DNA of 64,000 nt. Source: Parelaphostrongylus tenuis (taxonomy: Eukaryota; Nematoda; Chromadorea; Rhabditida; Metastrongylidae). The stretch spans positions 62,001-126,000 of the forward strand of contig JAHQIW010004625.1 of the NCBI GenBank assembly GCA_019055375.1, in the 5' to 3' direction. A model generated the notes under the pieces. That model was not told the DNA's origin. It saw nothing but the letters and a program-made list of their open reading frames with translations, and did no database searches. A program made the position numbers and the translations under genes. This document shows positions 31,881 to 47,300 of this stretch, in pieces; the first letter of the stretch is position 1, and every line of letters begins with the position of its first letter.

Positions 31881-34800
31881 CTGAAAAGATTCTATATTTG
31901 ATTTTGGTTTATATAACATGTATAATGGGATATATATGGGTTCTCAATGCTTTTATAAGCAAAGTCGGATGCCGATCCTTAGTGATTTGAGCTATGTTTG
32001 CCTCGGAGGGTGAAGTCATGGACATGTACAATGGTAAGCTGTCAGAAGCTAGATAGGTCAAGTGTGCAGCTCGTCATGTCTCTGATTGGGAAATGGTGTA
32101 AAATGCAAGGGTCATCATTGACCCTTTCACAATAGCGGCTTCTCTAGAATGTGAAGTTCATCGTTCGGCATGATTCAAACGCGCACTAACTGATGAAAGC
32201 CCATTAGGTCGAGCAGAAGCCATTGATCACCGCTTATTTTGGATACAGCTTCTTCACAAATCTTCACTTTGAGGAATCTCAGCCTGGTCAGTCGCTGCGA
32301 GGGCACGTGACGCCTCCCAGATGGTTGATATGGGAATCAAATGCGCGTCAAAAATGACCGTGTGCCTCTCAAAGACGCAAGTCAACACAGAAGAGGAAGT
32401 CCCTCTTTGCAGCGCAAGCTTGACAGATCTCTGAGTCTACACCTTAGATTGGCAAAATTCGGGCACCGAAGCGACTGGGAGGTGCGTGGGAGGCGGTTAA
32501 AAGCCGCGTCCAATGATTAAGCTTTTCTTGTTCTTCCGTTCTCTAAGTGAAAAGCCACACCTGAGTGCCCAGTCTTCACATTCAGAACCTTGCAAGCTAT
32601 ACGTTGGTATGATACATTACAAAGAGTAGTAGAAATGCCAGTCTTCACATCAGAACCTTGCAGCTTACGTGGTATGATACATACAAAGAGTAGTAGAAAT
32701 GGACCTAATCCCCTGAGCGCCACAAAGTTCCGGTGCAACTGCGGAGAGTACTAAAGGCTCTTAAAATCTCAGGGCCAAACTAGGCTGCCAAAAGTGGACA
32801 GATCAAAGAGATGACCTATACCTATAGCGCACGTACATCTGCATAGGAGCCCTGTGTAAAAGGTCTTCTATTGGAAGTAAGATGGAATAGGTACGATGTT
32901 ATTGGCCTAACTGAGACAAATAGATGCTTCCTGTTTCACACTGTCTATGACGCCGAAAAAAATCTGCTTCTTTGGAACATGCGATTGCAGAGATGTTGGC
33001 GGCATTAGTATATTCGTCAAAAATTAGTTTGACCATGAACACTGACTCATTTGAAACAACTAACAACCCAAATCGGACGATTGTAGTTGGAACGATGTGG
33101 ATTAAAGCCGAGTTTGGCCACCCTCATTGCTTACGCACCAACATCAAGCTACGACAAAAACGAACTTGAGGCGTTTTATATGGACCTCGAAGTGTTCTGT
33201 AGAAAGGACCACACATTCTTCAAGGTCACTGTTGGAGATTTTAAAGCGATAACTGGACCTAGAAAAGCGCTGGAACATCACATTTGGATGCATGGACTAA
33301 AATGGAACGAATAGGGGTGAAGGCTACTTGGTTTCATAATTTCGATCAGAATTGTCCAAGGTACCTCACAAATCCATCCCGTGAAAAAGTATCATAACGA
33401 AATAGACCACATCTTATTAAATCGAAGATTCTGCCTAACAGATGTCGCTGCTGTTGCTACATGCTACATCCTACACGGAATCACACCATGGTCACTTTCG
33501 CAAGACGTTCCTTTTTTCTCAAAATAGACAGAACGCCAATTTAAACGACGAAATTTTGACTACCGACCGGCTCATGCAACATGTAAACGTTATCGCTATG
33601 AAATCCGACAGTGCCAAAGTCACCAGGAGGCGCTTACCTCCACAAACACTCAAGCAGATACGTCAACGTGGAATTTTACGAGCTATAGGCAGCCGATACC
33701 TTACATCCTAGCTTGCTAACGCTACAGAGAAACGATGAGAGAAGATTTTAGATAGAGAAGAGCAGCAGTAATGGCCGAAGAAGCTGAGAAGAGCATTCGC
33801 AAAGGTCACCAAAGCTTCGCCGATTATAAGGCAAAGATGACTGTACTTCGGCGCCCTGACGGGACATTGCAGCTTTCAGAAGGTAATGGAGTAAATCATC
33901 TACGATCACTACTCAGGCCTCTAAAATAACCATGCAATGTCTCAGGTGTAAATCAAAGAATGATGTCGTTATGTGATATCAAGGGATTAATTTGTCGTTC
34001 TATACGTTCTCCTCTCCAAAATCGACACGCTATTTCGTCGGAGAGTAATAGATCAACACCTGGTCCAGACAGGATGAGACCAGAAGACGTGAAGAATCTA
34101 TCGCTAGTTCTCATAGTTCTCATCAACGCACTGGCTCACCTTTCACTCGTTGTTTGTGCGAAAGCGAGGTTTCCAGTCAGTGCAAAGCCAGTAACATCGT
34201 GTCATTGTTCAAAAAACGGGAGACCTTCACGACATAAGCACTTGTAGATCAACTTGCTTACTGTCCGTCGTCTTTGAACTTCCCACTCGAGTCATTCTAA
34301 ACAAGATTGACAGAAAACTAGACGAAGGACAGCCATGCGAGTAAACAGGATTTTGAAACAGAACTATCATCCATAGGCCACATCTACAAAATTCGAAACT
34401 CATTGATATTTCACGAGAGCACAAAAGACCGCTCTGCCCTCAGTACGGAGAAACGCTATGATTCAGTGGAAACAGAAACAGTCATTGATGTCCTGGACAG
34501 TCAGACCGGCCCTGAGAATAACATAATGAGATAATATGAGAGCAAATATCAACGGCCGACAATTGAACTGTCTTCGCTTCGCTGATGATGTAGTCCTTGT
34601 AGCACCAAGTATCAGACAGGGGCAACGAGTGTTGACCAGTTTCAACAACGCCTGTGGAAATATTGTTCTTCGATAAAACTTAGCGAAATCGATGTTTATG
34701 AGGGAAGGATGCGCTGTGATGTCCCAGTGACGCTCAACGAAACGAATATCTCCGAACACTCCAGTTACGTTCACCTGGGTCGCAAACTCAACATGATGAA

Positions 34801-37800
34801 CGACCTAGCTCCATAGTTGAGCAGGAGGAAAGCGAGCCGCTTGGGGAGAGTTTGAAATCATCAAGGGTATAGTGGAGGGAACGAAGAACGTTCAACTCCG
34901 CTCCTACCTTTTTGACTCAACGGTTTTCCCTGCCCTAACATATGCATCAGAAACCTGGCCGCTACGCAAGCAAGATGAAGGAATACTTGGTGTCATTGAA
35001 ATGGGCAGTCGAAGGGTCGCTGCTGGTAGTATCCCGCATCTCGCAAATGAAGTAAAACATGCGAAATTGTAACCCACGTCAACGATCAAAAACTGAAGAT
35101 GACGTTCTATACGTTAGGCTAACAAAGACAGGTGAGCCAAACCCGTAATGCACCTCAGCGACAACCGATAAACATAAGCCACTACCTGCTGATTTCCTCG
35201 GAGTGACGTGCTTCACGGGAAGACCGTCGATCCCATGGTGCAATAACAAATTCATGAAGCAAGGAGGACTCATCTGGCTACTCTTGCACGTGATGGGGAA
35301 CAGGAAATATTACTGGTGCCCCTCGAGTCTCTTGACGACCAAGAGGATGACAGATGATCGCTTAGTACTTGAATTCTCACACTTTTTCATAGTTCCCTAA
35401 CGCATACATATTCGATGTTTTTTGAGTATGTTTCCATCTCTTGGAATCAATCTAGCGCTCGTATATGGCGAGGAAATTTCTGCATTATCTAAGCGCGATA
35501 ATTAGAGGTTTTTGCATGATTTTATTCGAATATGGAGTATTTCAGTTTCTCTCTGCGTTAATGTTTACTGATTCCATTCAACCTTTCAAAAACTGCTCTA
35601 TGTAGGTGTGTCGTAATAATGATGACTTTTCATAAAGAAACTCTGCTAGCAAGACTTTACTCGACAAGCTGTGCGACTGGTCACAAAACTTTAAAAAAGT
35701 GCTTGAGTGGTGGAATAAAAGGAATAAAGGATAAAGCTCTTGGCGGTGATCAATCCCTGAGGTATGCGCCATGCATTCGACTTCCAATTTTTAACTTCGT
35801 TTGAGGTGATTGAATGCACATCTGGCCTTTACAATTGACTCGCGGTGGCCTCCCGCTGAACCGAGTCAATGCTGCTTATCCTCCCAGACAAGTCTGAGAC
35901 CCTGTCTGGGTACCATTTACCGACCCCGGAGGGATGGATGGCTTAGTGAGCCATGAGCGCGAGATCGAACCATTGACCTCGTGTGCGACGCAGGGCACCT
36001 CTAACCACTGCGCCACATGCGCTCCTGAGTGGTGGAATAGGCCGGAACAATTTGAGTCTCAGAGGTCAAGTTGATGATGAAGTCCGATATGTTAAGCAGC
36101 GTACATATTGAAATTAGTGTGCATCGTCTGAAGGGTTATGGAGTCAATCCGCTTCGAGCAATTTCCTTTTATGCTTCATCATGGTCGACCGTTGAAACAC
36201 CGTAACTATTATCAAGGGCTCAGAAATCCACTGGTAGGTTGCGTGGTGAAATCAGCACCATTACGTAGTGCTTTTTTTTCAAAAGGTTGCTATCTCGCTT
36301 TCCACTCAAATTCTTATCCTCGTCATGGACTCCAGAACTTGCCAGTATCACTAATTCAATCCTAAGTGGAGTTTATTTTTTGGCAAAAAAAAGGCGCTTG
36401 CCGAAAGGAAGTTTAGAAACGCTATGTAGTGCTCCTATTCGGAAGAGAAATGTTATATAGAAAAGCTAGAAGTGTTCATTCATTGACCAGGCTATCTATG
36501 TTTCTTTTGCCGTACTACCATATAATGCAAAACACTTTTAACCAGATTACAATGATGCGCAATTGTGATGGGCTTACCAAGTCAGTTTACCGACTTTCCT
36601 CGGATTCTAGCAAAATGTTCAGGACAGTCATATAAAGCTAACTAAGCTTCTGATGTTAACAACATGCGCCGAATTTACTCACCATATTAGCAACTGAGAC
36701 CATTCCTGTTCCAAACACAATAGCATTAGGTGGTGTGCCCACCGGAAGAAACGAAAGCGAATGAAGAGATTATTGTAACCGTTCAGCATCAGACTGAGTG
36801 GGTGAACTCTTGCTTCAACGGCCCTGGTAATAATAATGATTAAATGAAATAACAAGTTTTTTCTAGAAAAGCAGCACTTTTGTGGCAAGTAAAGCTCTCC
36901 TCAGATAACTCATTAGTCATTGCAACAGCGTAGAGCTTTCTGTAGCTCGTAATAAGCGATACATTCAGACTATTGATGGCTCTTCAATCTCTTAAGCGAT
37001 TAGTTCTGCTCCAAGATGCCCATCAACTAGTACATTAGCACTCAATGGTTTACCATCTTTGAAGTACTATCTACTTCGAATATTGATGAATAATTTATCC
37101 CTATTTATAATTTGTATCCTTTTCGAAAATGGTTGAAACATTAGGCGATCGTCATTCGAGAATAACTGAAGTGTGAACAGATTTATAGTCCCAATGATGG
37201 TATGGTGGAAAACTATCAAAAAATGTCAGGCAAATGCTTACCAGTGTAGCAACTATTGGAGCAAGTATCGTTGTTGTTGCAACGTTGCTGCAGAAATTGG
37301 TTACCGTAAATCGTGACCAGCATTGTTAACACTTGTAGAACCCATAAAGGAAGATCACCGCCTTTCGACAGAAAGCTGCCAATCATTTTTGCCAAACCAG
37401 AGTCCTTCACGCCTAAACTACTATACAATAAAATTTTTACTTACTTAACGGAATGGGTCGCAGACTGGAGTATAGTATTTCGGTGGACTGTATGTAGCAC
37501 CACAGCAACAATAATATCCGACGCAATATATTCTCCGAATCCCGCACTTTTTTCTTCATTTCGTTCTGTCAAATCTTTATCGTTAGAAGACTGTGAATTT
37601 AAGTGAGTTCACTCCAGCCTTGAGAACGGAACTTTTACCAAGGAGGTCCTTAGATGCTGATCATGTACATCTTTCCCACGAAATCTAAGGATTGCTGTGC
37701 TATAGTGCTCCCGTCTTCATAACAGACAGCCACTGCGTTTTTTCGGATAAGAGAATCTCTTTATCAATAAGTCTGCTCACAATATGACAGTCTTGGAGGG

Positions 37801-38336
37801 AAAGGAAACAGCGAAAGACTTGCTTCATTTTAGGCGTGATCGAACAAGCTGAGACGTCTTTTTTAGTTTACGGCACCCATAAACAAAGCGCTTCTGGCAG
37901 ATATATCATTGTTGTTGTTTCAGTGATAGTAATACCTTTATATGTGCTATGTCCTGTGTAAGAAAGAAAACTCAGTGCTTTGTGCCGTATGTGATATGTT
38001 TGATAAGCGTTATAAAAAGTTATATCCTCTGTAATTGTGTCAAGATGTCAAATTCCTTTAGTAGCCAAAGATTATTGCACGTTTACCAACCAGCAGCTAG
38101 AGCAAATCCACCACCGAGCAAAAGAACAACGTCCCAAGGAAAGCGTTTTTTGAACCGTGTTCCAGTCCATAAGACGAGGTACCTTAAAACATAACGAGTG
38201 CCTTTTATTCGACTGATTTTTAAAACTTCATTAGATCTTCAATATATATATATATATATATATATATAATGTACATATATATATATATATGTACTTATAC
38301 GTATATATAGACATTTGTATATATATATATATATAA

Positions 38337-38375
<39 letters not shown>

Positions 38376-41300
38376 ACTTTTTATCAAGCCTTTTACGAGG
38401 TTTGACATTGCATCTTAGTGATTTACCTACGCATATTATAAGTTGCAGAGCGCGGGAGATGCCACAGTGCTTGTCAAGAGAAAAACCATGCTCTGCAGCG
38501 TTTTTCTTTCAGCCGATATTCTGCGACTGCTTATCACACAAAAATTGTCTTTCATTCGATTCGATTTTTTGAACTTCGTTAGGTCTTCAATACTGTTAGT
38601 AGCGTCGAAAACGTGCGTATACCAATAAGATGCAATACAAAGCTTCGTTAAAAGGCCTGATAAAAAGTCTGTGGAAATCATATCACGTGATCTCTCAATG
38701 ATTTTTAGTTGGAAATCCATTGCGGTAGTAATCGCCACCTCTTTTATTTCCTTCTTTGCGCAGTCACTAAAGTCTGGCTTTTCACTCGGCAGCGCGAACA
38801 GAAGCAAGGCAATAATCATCGCAGAAGTTGTGTCTGTGTAGTGATTCTTTGGAAGAAGAGCACCGTATCCTGAAGAAAAGGATAAATAATGTTCTTTGGC
38901 TATCGATATTCAATTAGATACATTTTTGGAAAAGCAGTGTCTGGGGCCGTTGTGGAACTTCAAAGATTCAGCAAAGAAACCTTGGTGAGACAAAATGCTC
39001 CGCATTCATCTTTCTGGCGGCCAAGCGCTCTAATGACATAATGAATCTTTGCAGGGCAATAAAGGTTACTCTTATATATTTCGAGGGTCGTTGTCGCTCA
39101 GCAGAGTTTCGCATGAAAATTTAAGTATCTATTGAAAACTTAAATTTCAGCAGTTTGAATTCAAATTACTTCCTAAAGAAATCTTTTTAGGATGCTGTAG
39201 CAGTGAAAAAAATTCTGTTTAACACTCGGAGCACTCTGTTTTAGTGGATGGCTTTTGATTAGACTAAGTTGATACTTATAAAATCGCATTGAATCTCAGC
39301 AATTTCGAACTGTTTTGATTATGAGAAGATTTTCCTAGTGCGCTAATAGAGCGAGCTACGTTTCACATTCGGATTTTTTCCCAAATAGGAGTCATATATG
39401 CGCCAAAACTGCAAAAGCGAGGAGAGGAAATCATAGAGAATCAGAAAAAGACGCGAAATCTGAAGTTTCTTCCTGAGGATAAAGTAAAACATTTCCCAAT
39501 AAATATTGAAAATTGCTCGTCGCGTGCAATATTGACTCTGCCGAACGGAAAGGCTTAATACCACAGCTAGGTAGAGAATTACACCGCGTTACCACAAATT
39601 AATGAGAAGTGTTTTTTGCAAAGAGGTCCAATAAACATAAAGTTGGGTTCAATGAATCAGTCTAGAATTGTGGTGAATATTCTGAATCAGATTGCCAACG
39701 GAGCACACAGCAATGAGGAGTATTGATTGGCATGCTGCGTAATGAAATTTCCTGAGTGGAGAAAGATAGCAGTAGAATGACTTTTGAGAGGTCACAAGTG
39801 TTTTTTGGATTAATGCACTTGCTTATGATTTTTACGCCTATATACTACCGCAAACCCTAAAGCAAATCCTCACTGTGATTGACGTTTGCTAAGCAAACCC
39901 CAATAGAAGGTGTTTGGAAGTCCTAGTGATTCGTTAACGCAAAACTTTCAAACATCTATGTCGCCAAATTCTATCTAATGATATCCCTGAACCTAAAAGT
40001 TGAATAGAAGCACTCATCCTGAAGCATCAATTCGATTAGTGCCAACCGAATTGCTTGCGCTCACCCGTCTTCATCCTCGTATCTTTAACTTATCGAAAAT
40101 CAGTCAAAAAATCTACATATGGGACGCGCGTGGACTCAGTGGCTAGGGATACATTGGAACAAACAAGTTGTTAATGGTCCAATTCCGGGTCCAAAGTTCA
40201 CCAAGTTCTTCATACTTTGGGGTCGACAAAACATTTTCAGGGATGGTAGCAGCATTGACTTGTCATATTGGTAGGCCATTACAAGTATGAAGCTTTGATA
40301 TTAATTCGATATGCAACCTAAGCTCAATGTAGTCGAATGTCAAACGTCAAAGACTTTGTTTCTTTTCTAGTTTGCTAGCTCTGTTGGTTTCAAAATTGTA
40401 ATGTTTCAATAAAAATGAAACTCATGCCTTTAAACAGTCCTGGGTCTCTAAAAATCCATAAGACAAGTAGTACACCAAAGGCGACAGCCACTGACTTTTC
40501 AGCGAAGCTGAAACAGAATCTGTTCAGTTGTAAGTAATAAAAAGACAAAAAGTCGTATCGTTGCTCAGTGACGTCAGGTGCGACTCGAGTTTTGCACAAT
40601 CACTCTGCATCACTGAGTATATCTGTAGCTTCATACCACCGCTAAAAGCAGTCAAATGAAAAGGCTTTTACTTGATTATTCAATACCTGATATTTGCCAG
40701 CGTGACGGGGTAAAATGTCATCACTGACTACCTAGGTCAAACCGCTGACTGTTGGTTGCTGACAGAAAGACGTGTGTAGCATAGAAAGAGTGATGGCAAA
40801 ACGGGCGCCAGTAGTGCAACGGGTTGGAGCACGCACTCTGCATAGAGTGAGATTCGAGTCCTGCATGACGCAAGAGTTTCACACATCACTCTACACCAGT
40901 GGGTATATTTATAACATCATATTACCCCTAAAAGCTGCGGACTGAAAAGAATTCTATCCATACCATTGCTCATTGAATACTCTCTAAGATTGACTTCCAC
41001 TTAACTCTAGCACCTGTAGTTACTCTTGTTTTTCATAAAGAGCTGACTAATTCTATTGAGGTCACGTAAATTGAAGTGGAATAAGCGTATCGTTAGATAT
41101 GTTACAAATGCTCGACTTTTACCTTTGTCAGCCAACCCTAGCATCTATCAGCTTGTCATCAAATCATCACTGGATTGCCATGTTAAAAGCGAATGCACAA
41201 GCCAACTTTCTATGATTAAGCTGCTGGAACACGCCAGCGCAATCATCCACCGATTCTACGGAAAATCAACTCGTCTCGGCCTTTGAAGGCATTTTTGGGA

Positions 41301-44300
41301 GAAAAATCTCCAAGTGGTAACTGAACCCTCATCAAATTCATATCTCCATGGGTAGGGACACCAGACAGTTAACTTGATGAGAGTGCTGAGACCCTCAATA
41401 TCTTCAGAGCCGAATTATACAAATAGAAATGGAATAGAACAGTACCTTATAACAGCTTGGTCTTCGTATTTCTGACGCATCAATGCTGTGACGCGCTCAT
41501 TTTTGGGAGCATTCCTGAGGTACATCGCCACCAGTACGAGCCATATGGCTACCATGCAGATACACATCAAAGGAAATGCAAACAAAAACCATGTCACATA
41601 GTCAACTTCCGCTTCACTACCAAACAATCTGCAATTTGTTTCTTTTAAGTGCGACCTGTTCCGCAAATAAACTGCCTTTGATATCATTTATCGGCAGGAA
41701 TTTGGCTATCTACTTTTTTCCCAAAATCCCTTTGGGTTGAGAAGAACGTTTCACAACATTTGCTTAAGTTCGAAGCTATTACGTAAAATTAAAATCAATC
41801 AAAAAACTACTGCTCTTTAAGATTGAGACCATTATTAACCACGATCTTCTGCCATCTATCTGGAAGCTTCCGGATCTGCTCAAAATCGCCACTGTCTGGC
41901 TGTAAATCGAAAGACTCCTGACATGCCTGTTCAACTTGATCAAATGTCTCGATTCGACGTCCATGCACCAAATGCTCCATAGAGAGGAACTGGACTATAA
42001 TCGGACCCCGCAGCACCTGGTTTGTAGGCAGATCTCCTTCGCGGCATCTCGAGTCGAACGTTATCACTTCCAGCGATAGCGTAATAAAACTCGAGGCTCA
42101 ATTTTCTCCATCGTCATTTCATTCCATATCCGAAGTTAATTAAAATTTGATGCACTATAACTAACGTTGCCATGAGAGTTTCTTATGGAAATATTTTGGG
42201 ATTTTCTCATCAATTTACAATAACCGATACTTTGTGAAACGAACATGTAATTGAATTTTGTTCGAGTGTTAAGGAACTTTATATTCAACCTAGTATAGCA
42301 CTTTTACATCACTGGTAACAATCTAATACTCAAACGAAAGGTTCATATGATACTATAAAATAGTAATTTTTTTATGCTGTTTGGAAGATCTCCAAGAATC
42401 GATGTTGAAGAAGAATAATTTGGAGTTTTTCGAAATGCTACAATGCTGACCATGGGCGAGGAGACTTTTCCCATTTCAGGAATTCTCAATCTCTCAAGTG
42501 AATGATCGTATTACTTACTCAACCACCTGTCCGACTAGCACCAAGTTAGTCGGTGTTCCAGTTAACGTACCCGTACCGCCAATATTTGACGCATAGCATA
42601 TGCTTAACGCCATGCCAATCGACATATCCTTACACGCCTTCCGATCTTCTTCCCTAAAAAATTGATTGATTGCTGATCAAAGGCTTACTGCTGTTTGACA
42701 GAAGTTTGACATAGATTCATCGTCGTTTGCTTGCTTCAAATGGTAATAAGATACCCATGGGAGATCAATGTCCATTATTGAACGTCGCATTGTGACAGTC
42801 ACAAGCGTCGCTTAGTAATTAGAAATTGGTATATCGCCTACGGTTGTGCTGAAAAATCTATAGGATTTTCTGTTAGTTCCAAAACCGAGAAGAACTGGAG
42901 CTTTGGATCGGTCGTTTGTAGGGAACCTTCGAGCTATACAGGAAAACCTGCATTACTCAAGATTTGTCATGAAGCTCTGGTACACAGATAGGACGTGGAT
43001 TAATAGCTGACCACAGTTATGAATTAACGCAGTTTTTATACAAGAACTTGTGGCTGTGCATTTCAAATGTAGGTTCATCAGAAGGTTCAGCTGCCTATGG
43101 CAGTATACAGGTGGTGAAGGAAAGTGAGGAAAATTAAACTGGAAGCTATCTAGTCATCCACCATATTCAAAAAGACCAGCATCGAACTTTCCTCGTTATT
43201 TTCTTACATGACAAAGATACGATTCGTAATTTCTAAAACACAGTCTGATAAGAAACCTTAAGACAAAAGTGGCAAGATGTTACAATATTGTTAACATTTC
43301 GTCTGGTCATGATCTAGTTCCTTATTCTAAATACTTCCTTCAGTGCTTACCGAGCTGATTTTGTATCGTAGCAGGACAAAAGTTCGTTAATCAGTGATTG
43401 CATTAGAGGCACCATCATTGCCGTGGTGGCTGTGTTTGAGATGAACATGCTGAAATCACTAAGAAAGATTGAATTGCTAACGGATAGCTACAATCTTCAT
43501 AATTTATCAGAACACTCTGCTTCTTGAGAAGCTACTCGATATTTATCATTGTGCTCATTGGGATTAACTGAAGAATTCAGGAAAGAACGATTAAAAGATG
43601 CAAAGTGCGAATTTTTGTCACGCATGTGTTTGGTTGCTAAATAATAAATTGTTGCAATTTTGCAAGCCTCAGAAAGCAAATTTGCTCAAAATGAATGCTT
43701 GGTCTTGGGAAGTCAATCGACATAACTTTATATTGTGTGACAAACGCTTTTCACGGAATTCACGACAAGTCTTCTCGAACAAGTTGGCTGCAAAGGTAAT
43801 AGTATGCCGCCCCAAATGAGCTTTCAACTGCCAAGATACCAAACGCAACGATATACATGTTCTGAGGCATGGATAACTCATCAATAGTGAGTGGTTGTTA
43901 TTACATTAGGATTGGCTCAAACTTTCGTTTGTGTCGTAGCACTCCCAACGGGTGGTTTACATCAAAACAGTAATCTGCGAAAGACATAAGATGTACACTG
44001 GAGATCATTTTACTCTGACTAGTTTTCAGTCCTCTTTTACTGACCGATCAAAATTCCAGCGTCCGTAAGACTTGTAGCAACCCGTTCAGCAGCTCCCCGG
44101 CCAGATTTGTCAGTATCAAAAGCTCTCAGTGAAGAAATATGCGGTTTGTTTCCTACTTGCACGCTGATCAATTCTGTTCCTCAACTACATTTTGAAGCTA
44201 TATTGGCACTTTGTTGTGCTAATAACAAGAAGTCCCTTAAGTGGTGACTTAACCTAGCTCATTCATAGTTTTTGAATCAATAATTTGACAAAATCAATCG

Positions 44301-47300
44301 AAAACCTGATAATGACCTCAAAGAGGCTGTTCCCAACATGAGACCGAGCATGATGCTGAAAATAGGTAGGTTAGGACAAATAAAACTAAAAGAGCAATTT
44401 CATCTACACAAAGATTCACTTAAGTTGTTATTGAGTGACTCTGTGTATGATAAAGCAATTTTATTCCATAATCACCACCGCGTTATGCTCAAAAGCGATA
44501 AAGTAGTGATGAGTCAATGGAAAAAATGATAGTGAATTCAAATCAAATCGTCTTCTGTATTCATGTGCTGCACTATCTGTCAACATGTAACTGATTGAGG
44601 GGGACAGGTAACAGGGCCTGTGCAGAAGCCAGGAGGACTTCAGCAGTGTTAGTAATCCAAACCACCGTGTACCCATGCTGTCGCACATGCCAGCAAAAAT
44701 GTGCATGTGTAGGGATTTTCCATGAACTCTTTCGTATTTAGAACTCCAAACTTTCGTTACTTCGACTGTTATTCATTTTTGAAAATCAATAAATGAACAA
44801 TACATCATGATCAATTATATGCAGCTATTTGCTAGGCAAACACTAGACACCTTCCTCTCAGGAAGAGTGAGCTGGCGATCATAGAAGTCAAAGAGTTCCT
44901 TTTCAAACTGGTTTTGGTAGTTGTATTTTTTCTCGCGCAGATGCTACTACAGCTCACGGAATCTCATAAGAAAAGTTGGAGAGGATATCAGAGCTATACG
45001 GAATTGCCTAGTCGATTTTGCAATGTGAAGTGGTCGGTCAGTGCATAGGGTGTCCCATCGAGACATCATTTTGCGGACTGTTCACTTCGCTTAGATGACG
45101 AGAGATGGTGCTAGGGCTGTATCCAAATGTCTCCTAGAATATTCTCCAACATAGCACATGCTTTTGGCAATAACCCGTTTGAAAACAAAAGAAACTGAGC
45201 AAAACAATAATGTGGAAGAAATTGGGGCACAAGACTGCAAATATATATGTATATATATACATCTATTTATATATATATATATATATATGTATTTGTTCAT
45301 TAATTGATATGTTTATTTGACTATTTAGTTATTTATTATCATTAGGTGTCTAGCCAAGAACTATATAACTATCCCATTGATACAGCATATCCCAATACCA
45401 GAAGAGATCTAGCTGAAACTGCATTTCAGTGACTAATAATTGAAAGTGCATAACATCTATAACATCCTACTTTATCTTGCACATCCCTCTGCGTCTTATT
45501 GCTATACTATTACGAATCAGATCGACCTTATTAAACATTTTAATTACTCACAATTTTGTATCGCTCGCCGACTTTGTTCAGCACAAACAAGGCTATGCGT
45601 TTGTGAAGAAAGCACTTCTCGATAGCTATGGCAACAATTAGACCACCAACGTAAAGGAAGTTTGTATCCTATAAGAAGTAATACAATTTAAGAAATAAAG
45701 TTTTACAGTTTGATCACTACTCCATAATATTCTATAAAATGCTGCTACAAATATACATTCCATCTTCTACTTTAGTAACTCTCATATCCAACAGAACATT
45801 TCTTGTCTCTAGCTCTGTCATTCAAGAAAAAATGCTTGACTGATGTGCTGTGAGAAAACTAAAAATTAATGATCTCTTTACACTTAAGACAAAGGCGCAA
45901 AACAATAACCGTACGTTGATAAACTGTTGAGCAACAGCCTTGCACGTCATCACTTGGGTCAAAGGGTAGAGAACAATTGGAATCAATGCAGTAACCGCCA
46001 GAGGTAGTGCCTCCGTCATCCAATACACACCCATCAGACAAACACAGAAAGCACATCGCAGTTCCTTCAAAATTTACGATAATAATAGATTGTGACAAAC
46101 TTTACAAGAATAGTGTTTAGTTCGCCGTGAGCTTAACCCATGTATCTATCGTCTAATTTAATATATTAATCGATGATCAGAAGGACTTTATGGCGGTGTG
46201 TTGATGTTAACGCTGAACGCGCAAGGTCGTTGATACAATATCGTGCGCAAGCAAGCTGAATTCGGCATGATTAGGAAGTTCCCTTTACTTGTGTTGTAGG
46301 ACAAAAATAATAAATTAACAGGTCGGTATGACAGCGCAAATCACTATATTAGGAAATAAAAATTTAAAAATCTTCAGCATGTTTAATGACGTTGGAAGCC
46401 TCCTTAGAGAACTAGTTGGAGCTTAACGCTTTGTACAAAATCCCTTATACATTACCTTTTTCGAGACTAAGCTTTCTAGTTGGAAAAAGCTTTTACCTCG
46501 GACCTTCCTTAATAATCGAAAACTTAATTCTCGGCAACTTCTGTGATGGGTTTGGCTTCATTCTTAACGAGCTGTAGCAGCCATAAATAGGGCTATGCTT
46601 CGCACTTGCTTCCTTTGCTCTCTCAAATAAGGTCTGTGGATTGCTTTTCATTGAAATCTAGTAAACATCTGACAGCATAAATCTTGATGATTCTTAAACT
46701 GAATTTGAATTTTGACAAGAAAGACTACGAGAATAGCGTTGCGTGCAAGTAACTTTGTTTGGCGAAAAAGCCTGGGAAATACGGGAGCGAAGCACACTAT
46801 GCACTCCGAAAGTAAGACGTAGTTTTTTTATAACGCTATAGCGCTCCAAGAAAACGTATTTTAAAAACAATCCAAGTCTTAGAAGCGCAATTTTTTTTAG
46901 TTATTGAATGACATTCAAAAGTATTACGAAATCTCTGTGCCGCAAACATCCGAAAGGCCAGTTTACAGTGATTTGTTCGCTTTGCCCTGAAGGGTTAAGC
47001 CATTTGTGAAATGCGCGCTGATTTCGATATGTGCCCTGGACAGACCATAAGTCGAAATCATTGCTAATTCAAGTCCCAAAACTTGCGACTTCTTTTCCAA
47101 TTAGACCATCGGTTACGCAGTAGTTTTTAAGGTTTTCCAAGCACGTGCATTGGAGCTTGCTACTTTGTAGCATACCCACTTTGTAAATGCTTGTTTATGA
47201 AAGTGCATCTTTTACACGATCCGTCTTTCAGATCTACCGTGTGAACGATCCGGGCACTTCATGCATTCAATTTGTATCCTTCAATCCATAACTCACAAGA

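Noticed and set aside
36683..36823. Gene A as a straightforward pseudogene
   Set aside because: All splice sites and 11 of 14 exons are clean and the defects are insertions only, clustered near a suspicious duplication. Sequence error is at least as likely, so I kept it as a gene with caveats.
38315..38572. ORF beginning [11 protein letters not shown]
   Set aside because: Translation of a TA microsatellite running into an antisense view of SLC13 exon 10 flanks.
43669..43884. Minus-strand stretch [17 protein letters not shown] as an SLC13 exon
   Set aside because: It falls between gene A exons 5 and 6, which already join in phase, and does not resemble the family at that point.
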